Shown here: positions 52,681-60,440 of the stretch, piece after piece | Layout of the letters: every line of letters begins with the position of its first letter | How positions within the stretch are numbered: the first letter of the stretch is position 1 | Source: Lawsonibacter sp900766145 | GTDB taxonomy: Bacteria > Bacillota > Clostridia > Oscillospirales > Oscillospiraceae | DNA: 64,000 bases | NCBI RefSeq assembly: GCF_030372275.1 | Contig: NZ_JAUDDJ010000001.1 | Direction: 5' to 3' (one strand) | Position numbers and translations under genes: made by a program | The notes under the pieces: model-generated | The model's input: the letters and a program-made list of their open reading frames with translations, nothing else | Told to the model about the DNA's origin: nothing | The model's database searches: none

Positions 52681-53190
52681 ATGAAGCCACGAAAAAAGTT
52701 TGTCATTTGTTTGTTCGGTTTATGTCTTGCCGGCTTTCTCATCATTAGTGTGTATTTTCCCTTTTTCCAATTTCAGACCACATCTCCTGTTTTACATGCA
52801 GATGTCAGCACAATTACATTATATGCTCATAATGTTAGTTTTCCAGACGGAGAGTATCAAAAAAAAGAAGTCCTAGGCCAAGCGAATATTGGTATCATTG
52901 TAGATGAACTATTAAGTATCCAATATGTGAATCACCCTTCTCCGCCTGATGATTTAGGAGGAGGATGGACAATGATAATTGCCTTATATTACAATGAAGG
53001 GAGTAGCGAAAGTTACGAAATACTTTTTACTGGGAGTGAAAAAGTAATTGTTTATCCCCCCTCTGGTGATAGTACCTATGGAATTTGGCCTAATGGGGAA
53101 ACGCTATGGGACCAGATTGATATTTCTGCAGAAATTATTGATGGTGAAGAGATGAGAATCCGGCACCTTGAATGCGCTAATATCGAGTGA
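52681..53190 (+). CDS. Small membrane-anchored extracellular protein
   Basis: A 169-residue protein. N-terminal basic residues (MKPRKK) precede one membrane helix (FVICLFGLCLAGFLIISVYF), and a 145-residue outside domain follows, with GGGWTMIIALYYNEGSSESYEIL and VIVYPPSGDSTYGIWPNG. No catalytic motif is visible. It begins 10 bases after the peptidase stop, so it may be an inhibitor, immunity or accessory protein of that peptidase; this is inference from position only. Low GC matches the insert. Confidence 0.68.
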   Translation: MKPRKKFVICLFGLCLAGFLIISVYFPFFQFQTTSPVLHADVSTITLYAHNVSFPDGEYQKKEVLGQANIGIIVDELLSIQYVNHPSPPDDLGGGWTMIIALYYNEGSSESYEILFTGSEKVIVYPPSGDSTYGIWPNGETLWDQIDISAEIIDGEEMRIRHLECANIE

Positions 53191-53286
53191 TACATTAAAT
53201 GAGCGTGGCAATTCTGGAAGAAAAAATTGTTTGTAAAAAATAGACGTGAGCAAGAGAAGTGGTGGTAGCCAGAACAGCAAATTGAT

Positions 53287-53832
53287 GTGGATAAAACCCA
53301 CGAGCAAGTAGAGAAGCGACTGATCGCCCTTGCGTATGCAAAGGACTTTGACGAGGTGATGGAGGAACGCATGGTCCTCACACTAAGCCTATCCGACAGC
53401 GTTGCTAACGAAGCCAAGCACATGATCCTACGATACCAGAAATTGTTGCCGCCCAGCACAGTTCAGTATATTGGGATCGCCAAGGGCGAGCAGGAACGGC
53501 TGCTTCGATTGGCCGGGAACCGGGTCTCCTTACTGGACAAGTACAACTGTACAGAGGAAGATGCAAAGCAGCTCTGCCAGCGGGCAGGGCTGCTTTCGCC
53601 TGTCTACACATTTACAACCCGCGGGGGCTGCTGGTTCTGCCCTAACGCCAAAAGAAAAGAACTGCGCCATCTCTATGACTACCACCCAAACCTGTGAGAA
53701 CGGATGTTGGAGCTGCAGGCCTTGCCCAACAAGGTAAGCGAGAAATTCAATCGCAGCGAGACCTTCTCCGACATTGACGCGGAGTTCCGTCTGGAAGATG
53801 CGCAGGAGAGTCTGTTCCAAAATGCTGCATAA
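53287..53832 (+). pseudogene. PAPS-reductase-like gene, C-terminal fragment with nonsense codon
   Basis: From about 53407 the sequence matches the C-terminal half of ICE-type PAPS reductases: VQYIGIAKGEQERLLRLAG, KYNCTEEDAKQLCQRAGLLSPVY, then RGGCWFCPNAK with the metal or FeS Cys pair. An in-frame TGA at 53695-53697 interrupts YHPNL-ERMLEL where relatives have Trp (TGG). The frame then continues to TAA 53830-53832. The first 40 codons (DKTHEQVEKRLIALAYAKD...) are of uncertain origin. No start codon with a ribosome site is present. Confidence 0.75.
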
Positions 53833-53840
53833 AAAAGGAG

Positions 53841-54476
53841 ATGAGAACAACGAGCAATCAGAAATATGAAATCACGGAGATCTCGCACGAAAAGTATCCC
53901 TTTCTTCATCGTATCCGGGCACTCCGGGATGTGAGTGCGGAGGTCAGAGCAGGTGATTTAGGTGGCTTTGTGGAGAGCGAGAGCAACCTTTCCTTCGAAC
54001 CGGACGATACCGCATGGATTTTTGACGATGCCATTGCCTGTAATGACGCCTATGTTGACAAGGGGGCTGTTCTGCGCGGAGAGGCGGTCGTCTGCGACAA
54101 CGCTTATATCTCTATGGGCGCTGTCCTTTCCGGCCATGCGCGGGCAGAGGACAATGCCTACATACGCGGTGCTGTGCTCAGCGCCTCTGCCAGGGCCTCC
54201 GGGTTTTCCATGATCCTCAATGACAAGGATACCATGGGCGTTCCCATTCTGTCCGGCCACTGTGCGGTCTATGGCAAAATATCCGGGGATGTGCGTCTCA
54301 CAGGCAGCGCATTGGTGATCAGCGGTGAGGAGATCCGCAACGATACATTGGATACTCTGGTGATTAGCGGGAAAAACCGTTCTGTGATCCGGGATTCGTC
54401 CCGAGACGAACTGGCTCCTCAACAACCGCCCCCTCCCACGCCCCCAAAACAGAAAGGGCGTGAAATGAGCCGATGA
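53841..54476 (+). CDS. Left-handed beta-helix-like (hexapeptide-repeat) mobile-element protein
   Basis: A 211-residue protein. After an N-terminal cap (HRIRALRDVSAEVRAGDLGGFVES) come imperfect six-residue-step repeats: AWIFDDAIACNDAYVDKGAVLRGEA, CDNAYISMGAVLSGHARAEDNAYIRGAVLS. These suggest a polymer-forming beta helix similar to YdcK-type proteins of phages and ICEs. The tail is Pro-rich (QQPPPPTPPKQKG). Function unknown. AAGGAG abuts ATG 53841 too closely; ACG 53850 is at ideal spacing in the same frame, so the true start may have been altered. It overlaps the next gene by 4 bases. Confidence 0.75.
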   Translation: MRTTSNQKYEITEISHEKYPFLHRIRALRDVSAEVRAGDLGGFVESESNLSFEPDDTAWIFDDAIACNDAYVDKGAVLRGEAVVCDNAYISMGAVLSGHARAEDNAYIRGAVLSASARASGFSMILNDKDTMGVPILSGHCAVYGKISGDVRLTGSALVISGEEIRNDTLDTLVISGKNRSVIRDSSRDELAPQQPPPPTPPKQKGREMSR

Positions 54477-54940
54477 AAACACTTTTTGAACAGGAACTGC
54501 GGGATCTGTTTGGAGATGGGACAATCGTCCATAAACCTATTTTTATCGGGCGTACCTGCTTTGGCACGCTGGGCGGAGATTTACGAGTAAGAATCGAATT
54601 CGATGACCCCGCCGTCCTGCGCAATTATGATTCGCTTTCTGTGAAGGTGATCAACCGTTTGAGCGGATTGGTCGACCACATCGATCTTCCCATTGTCGAT
54701 CTCATTGGGCGCAAAATGATACCTGACAATCCTAATTTTCCGGATGGGGTCGCTCCTCATATTTGGATCTACAATGGAACAGTTGAGTGGTATGGGTATA
54801 AACCAAATGCTGCAGACCGAGCCGCCATCCGAAGCACCGTGGCACAATACTTGAATATGTTTCGTGAGCCATTCCTGGAGCCGGTCAAAATCCATCCATC
54901 GTCGCCCAAGAGAAAACAGCGGGACAGTATTTCCAGATAA
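54473..54940 (+). CDS. Hypothetical protein, paralogue of the N-terminal domain of the next gene
   Basis: A 155-residue protein starting MKTLFEQELRDLFGDGTIVHKPIFIGRTCFG. The whole chain parallels the first 135 residues of the following product (FFEQELRKLFADGAVIHDPVFVGRACLG), including DLIGRKMIPDNPNFPDGVAPHIWIYNG against VWGKQKIPNNPYLRNGVDPHIWVDG. It therefore arose by tandem duplication. A basic tail ends it (SSPKRKQRDSISR). No known domain name is claimed. Confidence 0.75.
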   Translation: MKTLFEQELRDLFGDGTIVHKPIFIGRTCFGTLGGDLRVRIEFDDPAVLRNYDSLSVKVINRLSGLVDHIDLPIVDLIGRKMIPDNPNFPDGVAPHIWIYNGTVEWYGYKPNAADRAAIRSTVAQYLNMFREPFLEPVKIHPSSPKRKQRDSISR

Positions 54941-54976
54941 GTCTCTGCACATCAAAACCACGAGAGAAGTGACTAA

Positions 54977-55756
54977 GTGAGCAACTTTTTTGAGCAGGAA
55001 CTCCGCAAACTGTTTGCGGACGGGGCTGTAATCCATGATCCGGTCTTTGTAGGCCGTGCTTGCCTGGGTGGCTTGGACAGAAACCGTCAGGTGAGGGCTG
55101 AATTTGTTACACTGGGCCATGCGGATCACTATGCAGCTCTTCGTCTGACGCTGCTGGACAGCAATCAGGGTGTGGTGGACAAGCTGACTCTTCGGTTCAA
55201 GGATGTATGGGGAAAACAGAAGATCCCCAACAACCCCTACCTGCGGAATGGCGTTGATCCGCATATTTGGGTAGATGGTGACCGGATCGATTGGTATGCC
55301 TACCATCCCTCCCAGGAGGACTACCGGCAGCTCCGGCGAATGGCCAGCGACTATGTGGAGACTTTTCGCATTCAAGTCCCGGCAAAAGACCATGGCCCCA
55401 AATTGGTGTACATCTGCGCCCCCCTCCGAGGTGAGGTAGAGAAAAACATTGCGTTCGCCAGACAGAAAGCCCAGGAAGTCTTTCAGGCGGGCGACATCCC
55501 AGTCTGCCCCCATCTCATGTTCCCGCCCATCGCAGATCCGGGCGATCCGGTGCAGGATCAGGCCGCACGGGAGATGGGCCTTCGGCTGGTAGAAAAGTGC
55601 CAGCAGGTCAATGTCTATGGACCGGTCACGGAAGGGATGTGGGCGGAGATCCATCGCGCCAATAAACTGGATATCCCAGTGGTAACCGATTTGAAAACGA
55701 AGGGACGCACTTCGCCCAGAAGAAAGAAAAGCGCCAAGCGCGAGGAGGTCAAATGA
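54977..55756 (+). CDS. Two-domain protein: element-specific domain plus nucleoside-2-deoxyribosyltransferase-like domain
   Basis: A 259-residue protein with GTG start. Residues 1-135 duplicate the preceding gene's product. Residues 140-240 resemble DUF4406/DUF7768-type nucleoside 2-deoxyribosyltransferase-like domains: KLVYICAPLRGEVEKNIAFA, VFQAGDIPVCPHLMFPPIADP, and VTEGMWAEIHRANKLDIPVV. Such domains may hydrolyse or transfer N-glycosidic bonds of nucleotides. The fusion suggests the N-terminal domain recruits this activity to a shared partner. Its stop overlaps the next ATG by 4 bases. Confidence 0.78.
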   Translation: MSNFFEQELRKLFADGAVIHDPVFVGRACLGGLDRNRQVRAEFVTLGHADHYAALRLTLLDSNQGVVDKLTLRFKDVWGKQKIPNNPYLRNGVDPHIWVDGDRIDWYAYHPSQEDYRQLRRMASDYVETFRIQVPAKDHGPKLVYICAPLRGEVEKNIAFARQKAQEVFQAGDIPVCPHLMFPPIADPGDPVQDQAAREMGLRLVEKCQQVNVYGPVTEGMWAEIHRANKLDIPVVTDLKTKGRTSPRRKKSAKREEVK

Positions 55757-56337
55757 TCCAAGAAAAGACCACGGAGGACCTGCGGCACATGACCAACGAG
55801 GAGGGGCTGATCCTCCAGGGCTGCGGCGGCGACCTTCAGGAATGGGTGGACGGCATCAATGATCTGCTCACCCAGGAAGGAATCCTGCTGAATGGGACCA
55901 AATTTGAACATGCATCCACATTCCAGCACGACGGTCTCACAAACCTGATGTTCTCTTTTGAGGGGGTGCAGCTGAATGTGGGAAAGCTTGCGCTGTGGCG
56001 GATTCAGACGCACAGTCAATTTGGCGGCACTTGGCTCAGTGATTATGTACCCAACCGGCTGGGCGGGTTTATCCAGGAGCAGAAGCTCGTAAAGCCCAAA
56101 ATGGAGCTGTTGGGCCGGGATGGCAATATCTTCTCTATTATGGGTACTGCCTCCCAACTGCTCCAAATGGCAGGCATGCATGATCAGAACAAGGAGATGA
56201 TTGATCGCGTCACCTCCTGCCGTGACTATGATCAGGCGCTGCATATCATCAGCGAGTATGTGGAGACGGAGCTCTCCGCTGAACAACCCCCAAAAAAATT
56301 CAACAAAAAGAAAGGCAGGGATTCTCATGAACGATAA
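55753..56337 (+). CDS. Hypothetical mobile-element protein upstream of the methyltransferase
   Basis: A 194-residue soluble protein starting MIQEKTTEDLRHMTNEEGLILQGCGGDLQEWVDGINDLL. The NEEGLILQGCGGDLQEWVDGIN stretch is typical of a small ICE family seen beside DNA methyltransferases in clostridial elements. The middle is beta-rich (LMFSFEGVQLNVGKLALWRIQ) and the tail lysine-rich (PKKFNKKKGRDSHER). No catalytic motif. It overlaps the methyltransferase gene by 11 bases. Confidence 0.75.
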   Translation: MIQEKTTEDLRHMTNEEGLILQGCGGDLQEWVDGINDLLTQEGILLNGTKFEHASTFQHDGLTNLMFSFEGVQLNVGKLALWRIQTHSQFGGTWLSDYVPNRLGGFIQEQKLVKPKMELLGRDGNIFSIMGTASQLLQMAGMHDQNKEMIDRVTSCRDYDQALHIISEYVETELSAEQPPKKFNKKKGRDSHER

Positions 56338-57049
56338 ATGGGAGATCATCCACGGCGACGCGCTGAAGGTTCTGCGCGAGTTCGCCCCTAACACCTTCGA
56401 TGCGGTTATCACCGATCCCCCCTATGCCTCCGGGGGCCGAACCCAGGCTGAGAAAAACAAGTCTACCGACAAGAAATATTCCAGCATGGGAGAAAGCGCG
56501 CCCCCTCCCTTTGACGGCGACTCCAAGGATCAGCGATCCTGGACCCGTTGGGCCGCTGAATGGCTCTATGACGCCCGCAAGGTCTGTAAACCCGGTGCCC
56601 CTGTGTGCATGTTCATCGATTGGCGGCAACTCCCCGCAGCCACCGATGCGCTCCAGTGGGCGGGGTGGATCTGGCGCGGCACAGCTGTCTGGGACAAAGG
56701 TAACAGCCGTCCCCAGAAGGGCCGTTTCCGCCAGCAGGCCGAGTACATTGTCTGGGGTTCCAATGGGGATATGCCCATCAGCAGACCCGTCCCCTGTCTG
56801 CCCGGCGTATTCAAGTACGGCAATCCCCAGAACCGCATCCATCTGACGGAGAAGCCATTGCAGCTCATGCGGGATGTGGTGAAGATCACCGAGCCAGGCG
56901 GGCGCATCCTGGACCCCTTTGCCGGTTCCGGCAGCACGGTGCTGGCCGCCGTGCTGGAGGGCTACTCTGCCACTGGCATCGAGGTCACCGACGCCTACGC
57001 CGCCCTGTCCAAGGAACGGATCGCACGGGAGCTGGCCCAGAGTGCGTGA
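56327..57049 (+). CDS. Solitary DNA methyltransferase (N6-adenine or N4-cytosine)
   Basis: A 240-residue methyltransferase. Catalytic motif IV is VITDPPYASGG near residue 27, and SAM motif I is DPFAGSGSTVLAA near residue 198. This DPPY-then-FxGxG order marks the beta class. The target-recognition region between is short. No restriction gene adjoins it, so it is an orphan enzyme, likely protecting element DNA from host restriction or marking replication. It shares the element with metK. The start at 56327 fits MNDKWEIIHGDALKVL; the frame open to 56201 lies within the previous gene. Confidence 0.92.
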   Translation: MNDKWEIIHGDALKVLREFAPNTFDAVITDPPYASGGRTQAEKNKSTDKKYSSMGESAPPPFDGDSKDQRSWTRWAAEWLYDARKVCKPGAPVCMFIDWRQLPAATDALQWAGWIWRGTAVWDKGNSRPQKGRFRQQAEYIVWGSNGDMPISRPVPCLPGVFKYGNPQNRIHLTEKPLQLMRDVVKITEPGGRILDPFAGSGSTVLAAVLEGYSATGIEVTDAYAALSKERIARELAQSA

Positions 57050-57073
57050 CGGCCTGCTGTCTGCCGATTGCCC

Positions 57074-57102
57074 TTGATAACACCCCAACAGGCGGGTATA
57101 AT
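57074..57102 (+). promoter_or_regulatory. Strong internal sigma-A promoter
   Basis: TTGATA (57074-57079), a 17-nt spacer and consensus TATAAT (57097-57102), 24 bases before the ATG at 57127. It would express the last two genes of the train independently. Confidence 0.85.
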
Positions 57103-57126
57103 GAAACAACAGGAGGAGGTGCGCGC

Positions 57127-57438
57127 ATGAAAGTCGAGTTCACCTTTGACAAGGAGCAGATCCAGCAGTACGGATATACTGTGGACACTGTGCGGCAGAC
57201 GATCCAGAAAAACTTTGCGGCAAAAGGATTACCCTGCGTTTCCAATGGCGAGAAGCTGTCCTTTGTGGGCTGTGGCGGCGAAGAAGATTTCTCTAATATG
57301 TGGGCCATTTTGATGGCATTGCTTCGGACAGATTGGTTCCCCAAGTTCGCAGCTTCCTGCACTTGGTACGATGACGATGGTACACAGGAGGATGTACTGT
57401 CTCAGGCGTGGAAAATCCAGAGACGGAAGATGGCCTAA
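57127..57438 (+). CDS. Small hypothetical protein paired with the VapD-like gene
   Basis: A 103-residue protein starting MKVEFTFDKEQIQQYGYTVDTVRQTIQKNF after GGAGGAGGTG. A strand, then a helix, then a short beta region (LSFVGCGGEEDFSNMW) and a second helix are suggested. It is the first gene after the strong promoter and 1 base from the VapD-like gene, so it may be its antitoxin or partner; this is inference. No DNA-binding motif is evident. Confidence 0.72.
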   Translation: MKVEFTFDKEQIQQYGYTVDTVRQTIQKNFAAKGLPCVSNGEKLSFVGCGGEEDFSNMWAILMALLRTDWFPKFAASCTWYDDDGTQEDVLSQAWKIQRRKMA

Positions 57439-57439
57439 T

Positions 57440-57889
57440 ATGTCCAACATCGGAAGCAGAAAGCAGATCACGTTCGATTTGCATCAGGAGACATTGAAGC
57501 AGCTCTACCCGCATACGGAGCCGCCCCCAAATGCTCAATACTATAAAAAGGCGTATCAAGATATCCGCCGATTCATGACGGCCAACGGATTTGAGCATCG
57601 CCAATATTCGGTGTATGTCTCAGCAGATAAATTGACTACATTGGATGTGATTGGTCTGATGGAGCAGTTGGCGGAACGATTCCCCTGGTTGAGTCAGTGT
57701 GTCAATGAGATCGATGTGACCAATATTGGAGTCCAACACAGCCTCAAGCATGTCCTTGAAAATGCGTCCAAACCTTTGGACGTGGATCTGAGCGAGATAA
57801 CCTTGGAGCCGCTTCCCAAAATCGAGCGACATGCCCCTCCAGCGGGATCACGGATAGCACGGAAAAGAAACCGCTCTTCGGAACGATAA
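57440..57889 (+). CDS. vapD: VapD-family Cas2-like protein
   Basis: A 149-residue protein. The N-terminal two-thirds match VapD: RKQITFDLHQETLKQLYP, YKKAYQDIRRFMTANGFEHRQYSVYVS, and LTTLDVIGLMEQLAERFPWL. These form the Cas2-like ferredoxin fold. VapD of Helicobacter is an mRNA-cleaving nuclease, and others act in toxin-antitoxin systems; here the N-terminal Asp of the fold (FDL) is kept. A basic tail (SRIARKRNRSSER) is added. It follows the 103-residue gene by 1 base and is closed by a strong terminator. Confidence 0.85.
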   Translation: MSNIGSRKQITFDLHQETLKQLYPHTEPPPNAQYYKKAYQDIRRFMTANGFEHRQYSVYVSADKLTTLDVIGLMEQLAERFPWLSQCVNEIDVTNIGVQHSLKHVLENASKPLDVDLSEITLEPLPKIERHAPPAGSRIARKRNRSSER

Positions 57890-57890
57890 A

Positions 57891-57932
57891 TCCGGGCAGG
57901 GTGTCACATAAGACACCCTGCCCGGATTTTTT
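57891..57932 (+). terminator. Terminator closing the element's long gene train
   Basis: A 15-bp perfect stem (57891-57905 with 57912-57926) followed by TTTTTT. A second AGGGTG/CACCCT hairpin lies at about 57941-57962. Confidence 0.93.
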
Positions 57933-58109
57933 GACATTCAGGGTGCTAACATAGACACCCTTGTGTGGAGATGATCATGCCAGAGGAATATTGAGCATTC
58001 CAGCCCACAATAAGCGTCGCCGCTCTGGTCCAGAGCGGTGATTTTTCTTTTTCGAGGAGTTGGCAGGCTCTGCCTGCCCGGATCATAATCCACCTACCGC
58101 ATGAGAAAA

Positions 58110-58207
58110 GGCCCCGCTTCGGCGGGGCCGCACCAACGCCGCCAGGGGCGGCGTTGGGCAAGCATAGCGCAAATGTACATTTTGCGCGCTTGCAGGGGAA
58201 ACCCCTG
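58110..58207 (+). other. Candidate origin of transfer (oriT) upstream of mobC
   Basis: Stacked inverted repeats directly before mobC: GGCCCCGC/GCGGGGCC (58110-58129), a 10-bp stem at 58134-58156, an imperfect 36-bp palindrome GCAAGC...GCGCAAA...TTTTGCGC...GCTTGC (58158-58193), then CAGGGG/CCCCTG (58193-58207). Such an array in front of a MobC gene is typical of oriT. The nick site cannot be fixed without the relaxase, which is missing. From 57933 to 58109 no gene is seen. Confidence 0.6.
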
Positions 58208-58265
58208 ACCCCAATGCCGCCCGCGGGCGGAAGGTTTGCGGCAGAGCCGCAGAAAGGAGGCACGC

Positions 58266-58523
58266 TTGGGGCTCCCAAAAGAAAAACACCATCTGCACAT
58301 TGAGCTGACGGCGGAGCAGTATCAGCAGCTTTGCCGTCAGGCCAAACTCTGCGGGCTGTGTAAACGGGCTTATATCGTCCGGCTCATCGACGGGACTCCG
58401 ATCCGGGCCAGACCCTCCCAGGAAATCAAGGACCTCCGCACGGAGATCCATCACATCGGCAATAGCCAAAAATCAGAACGGGGTCTAAGACAATGTTTGT
58501 TATACACCCACACATCAAGCTGA
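58266..58523 (+). pseudogene. mobC: MobC relaxosome accessory protein, truncated
   Basis: From TTG 58266 (AAAGGAGG at 58253-58260) the product reads GLPKEKHHLHIELTAEQYQQL and CGLCKRAYIVRLIDG, the RHH part of MobC, then IKDLRTEIHHIGN, which in relatives leads into a helical C-terminal half. At about 58463 homology stops and the frame continues 20 codons into antisense MATE sequence before a stop. The missing half and the missing downstream relaxase show that the element was cut here. Confidence 0.78.
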
Positions 58524-59022
58524 TCATGGTTGTTTTCATGTTTCCTACAGCTTGGAATAGTTTCTCGAATGTAACACCAACAATGATAATCAATGTAAAA
58601 GCGAACGCAATAACAGAATAGCGGACGCCAAGTTCAATCACTGTCTTGGATGAAGTGAACATTCCTAAAAAAGCCGGCATGATCGTAATACAGCAGACTG
58701 TCATAACAATGCCATGAATCACGGCAATCACAAGTCCCTGCGTGGCTGCCTGATCCGCTTTTCTGTGATCCCCCGCGCCCAGATAGAAGGCGATCACTGC
58801 ATTGATCCCAACGCCAAATCCAATTCCGGCAGCATTGATAAAATTTTGAACCGGGTAAACCAACGATAATGCCGTCATAGCCTCCTCGCTGATCTGCGCG
58901 ACGAAAAAACTGTCCACAATATTGTAGAGGGAATTGACCAGCATGGATAACACCATAGGCAGGGCCATGGATAAAACCAGCGGTAATACCGGCTTTTCTT
59001 TCATGAAAGTATCGTTCATCAT
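58463..59022 (-). pseudogene. MATE efflux transporter, N-terminal fragment
   Basis: Encodes about 187 residues of a MATE exporter from MMNDTFMKEKPVLPLVLSMALP after GGAGGAG. The MATE pattern LYNIVDSFFVAQISEEAMTALSLVYPV and the end NIVLDPVLIFGY are clear. Relatives continue for about 250 more residues after DPVLIFG. Here the frame runs into mobC DNA at about 58463 and stops at 58426. It is the last gene in the minus-strand drug-export cluster, 20 bases after the intact MATE gene. Confidence 0.85.
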
Positions 59023-59041
59023 TTCTCCTCCTTGGAACATG

Positions 59042-60382
59042 TTATAAGATATTTTTGTGGCGATGCCATGCCATTATTACGAGAGCAACGAGCATAGTGG
59101 CGGTTTCCGCAACAGGAAATGCAAGCCAGATTCCGTTCAGTTGGAATAATTTGTCCAGACACCATAATGCAGGAACAAGGAAAAGCAGTTGTCTGCATAA
59201 TTGAATCGCCATGCTGGAACCTACTTTTTCTGTCGCCTGAAAATAGGTGGAAATCATGGTAGAGAGACCGCAAAACAGATAGCTTGCCGCCATAATTCGC
59301 ATAGCGGATATTCCAAAGGAGCGCATGGCTTCCGACGCTGTAAATAATCCCAAAAGCTGCGCCGGAAAGAGGATGACGGTCAATGTTCCCAGTATCATCA
59401 TACCGGAGACCAAAGCGGTTCCGTATCGGAAAGCAGAGTGCAGCCTATCTCTGTTTCCCGCACCGTAGTTAAACCGCATAATAGGCAAACAGCCCTGAAT
59501 CAAGCCGTTTACTGTCATAACGATCAGCTGCTGCACCTTAAAATACGCACCGAAGAATGCAATCGCCGTATCGGAATACGCTACCAGAAACAGATTGACG
59601 AATGTCACCATAAACGAACTGAGGGCATTCATAATGAAAGATGGTAAGCCAAGGGCGAATATACAGGCAATCATCCTCTTTTGTATATGAAATTCTTTGA
59701 TCTTTATCCGCACTTTTTGCTTTTTGCCCAGCAGCAAGGCAAATGCCAAAATCATGGATAACAAATAGCCCGCAACAGTAGCCACCGCAGCGCCACGGAT
59801 TCCCATAGCTGGAAAAACACCAATACCAAAAATTAGGAGTGGGTCAAATACAAAATTAACGACCACTCCTGCAATCTGGAACCACATAGGAGCAACCATG
59901 TTCCCAGTAGCCTGTATCATCTTCTGGATTGCGATATGCACCATGTTGGGAATTTGCATGAACGAACATACGCTCATATAGGCAAGACTCAACTGATAAA
60001 TTTCTTCGTTATTGGTGAATGCCCCAAAGTAGGGTTTCATAATCAGTAATGACAGAAGATTGAGCAAAGCACCAATTCCAAAGGCCAGTAACAATCCATG
60101 TGTGACGGTAGTATTTGCCTCATTCTGCTTTCTCTGTCCAAGATACCCTGCAATCAGTACATTCACGCCAACGCCGATCCAGATAGATGTCGCATTCATC
60201 AAAGTTGTAATGGGAAACGACAGGGAAACCGCCGTCAAAGCATTTTCACTCAGCCGCGCTACAAACGCGCTGTCTATCAGATTATAGGAATATTGCAGAA
60301 ACATGGAAATCAGCGGCGGTATCGACATTTGCCAGATGAGTTTTCCAACGGGCGCAACCGCCATTTTGTTATTGGTCTGCAT
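59042..60382 (-). CDS. MATE-family multidrug efflux transporter
   Basis: A 446-residue, 12-helix MATE exporter. It starts MQTNNKMAVAPVGKLIWQMSIPPLISM; YSYNLIDSAFVARLSENALTAVSLSFP and FDPLLIFGIGVFPAMGIRGAAVAT are family hallmarks. A second half homologous to the first starts near residue 235. Such proteins expel cationic drugs in exchange for Na+ or H+. Met at 60382 follows AAGAGGGAAAG; the frame open to 60634 overlaps the nitroreductase gene antisense-free but lacks homology. It is followed by the truncated MATE gene. Confidence 0.93.
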   Translation of the reverse strand: MQTNNKMAVAPVGKLIWQMSIPPLISMFLQYSYNLIDSAFVARLSENALTAVSLSFPITTLMNATSIWIGVGVNVLIAGYLGQRKQNEANTTVTHGLLLAFGIGALLNLLSLLIMKPYFGAFTNNEEIYQLSLAYMSVCSFMQIPNMVHIAIQKMIQATGNMVAPMWFQIAGVVVNFVFDPLLIFGIGVFPAMGIRGAAVATVAGYLLSMILAFALLLGKKQKVRIKIKEFHIQKRMIACIFALGLPSFIMNALSSFMVTFVNLFLVAYSDTAIAFFGAYFKVQQLIVMTVNGLIQGCLPIMRFNYGAGNRDRLHSAFRYGTALVSGMMILGTLTVILFPAQLLGLFTASEAMRSFGISAMRIMAASYLFCGLSTMISTYFQATEKVGSSMAIQLCRQLLFLVPALWCLDKLFQLNGIWLAFPVAETATMLVALVIMAWHRHKNIL

Positions 60383-60440
60383 ACTTTCCCTCTTCTCCAC
60401 AAATTGTCCGGCGCAAAAAATTGCGCCGGACAGCGGGACA

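Larger units (their letters stand above)
50999..53286. other. AT-rich segment separating the two halves of the PAPS-reductase-like gene
   Basis: About 2.3 kb with markedly lower GC than both sides. It carries a secreted cysteine-peptidase-like gene and a small membrane-protein gene. No transposase, terminal inverted repeat or target duplication could be seen at the edges, so the mechanism of entry is unclear. The first 540 bases (50999-51542) contain no gene I can support; they are AT-rich and presumably hold the promoter of the peptidase gene. Confidence 0.65.

Noticed and set aside
53695..53697. TGA in the PAPS-reductase-like fragment as a selenocysteine codon
   Set aside because: Relatives have Trp (TGG) there, no SECIS-like hairpin follows immediately, and the gene is already broken upstream. 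A nonsense mutation is simpler.
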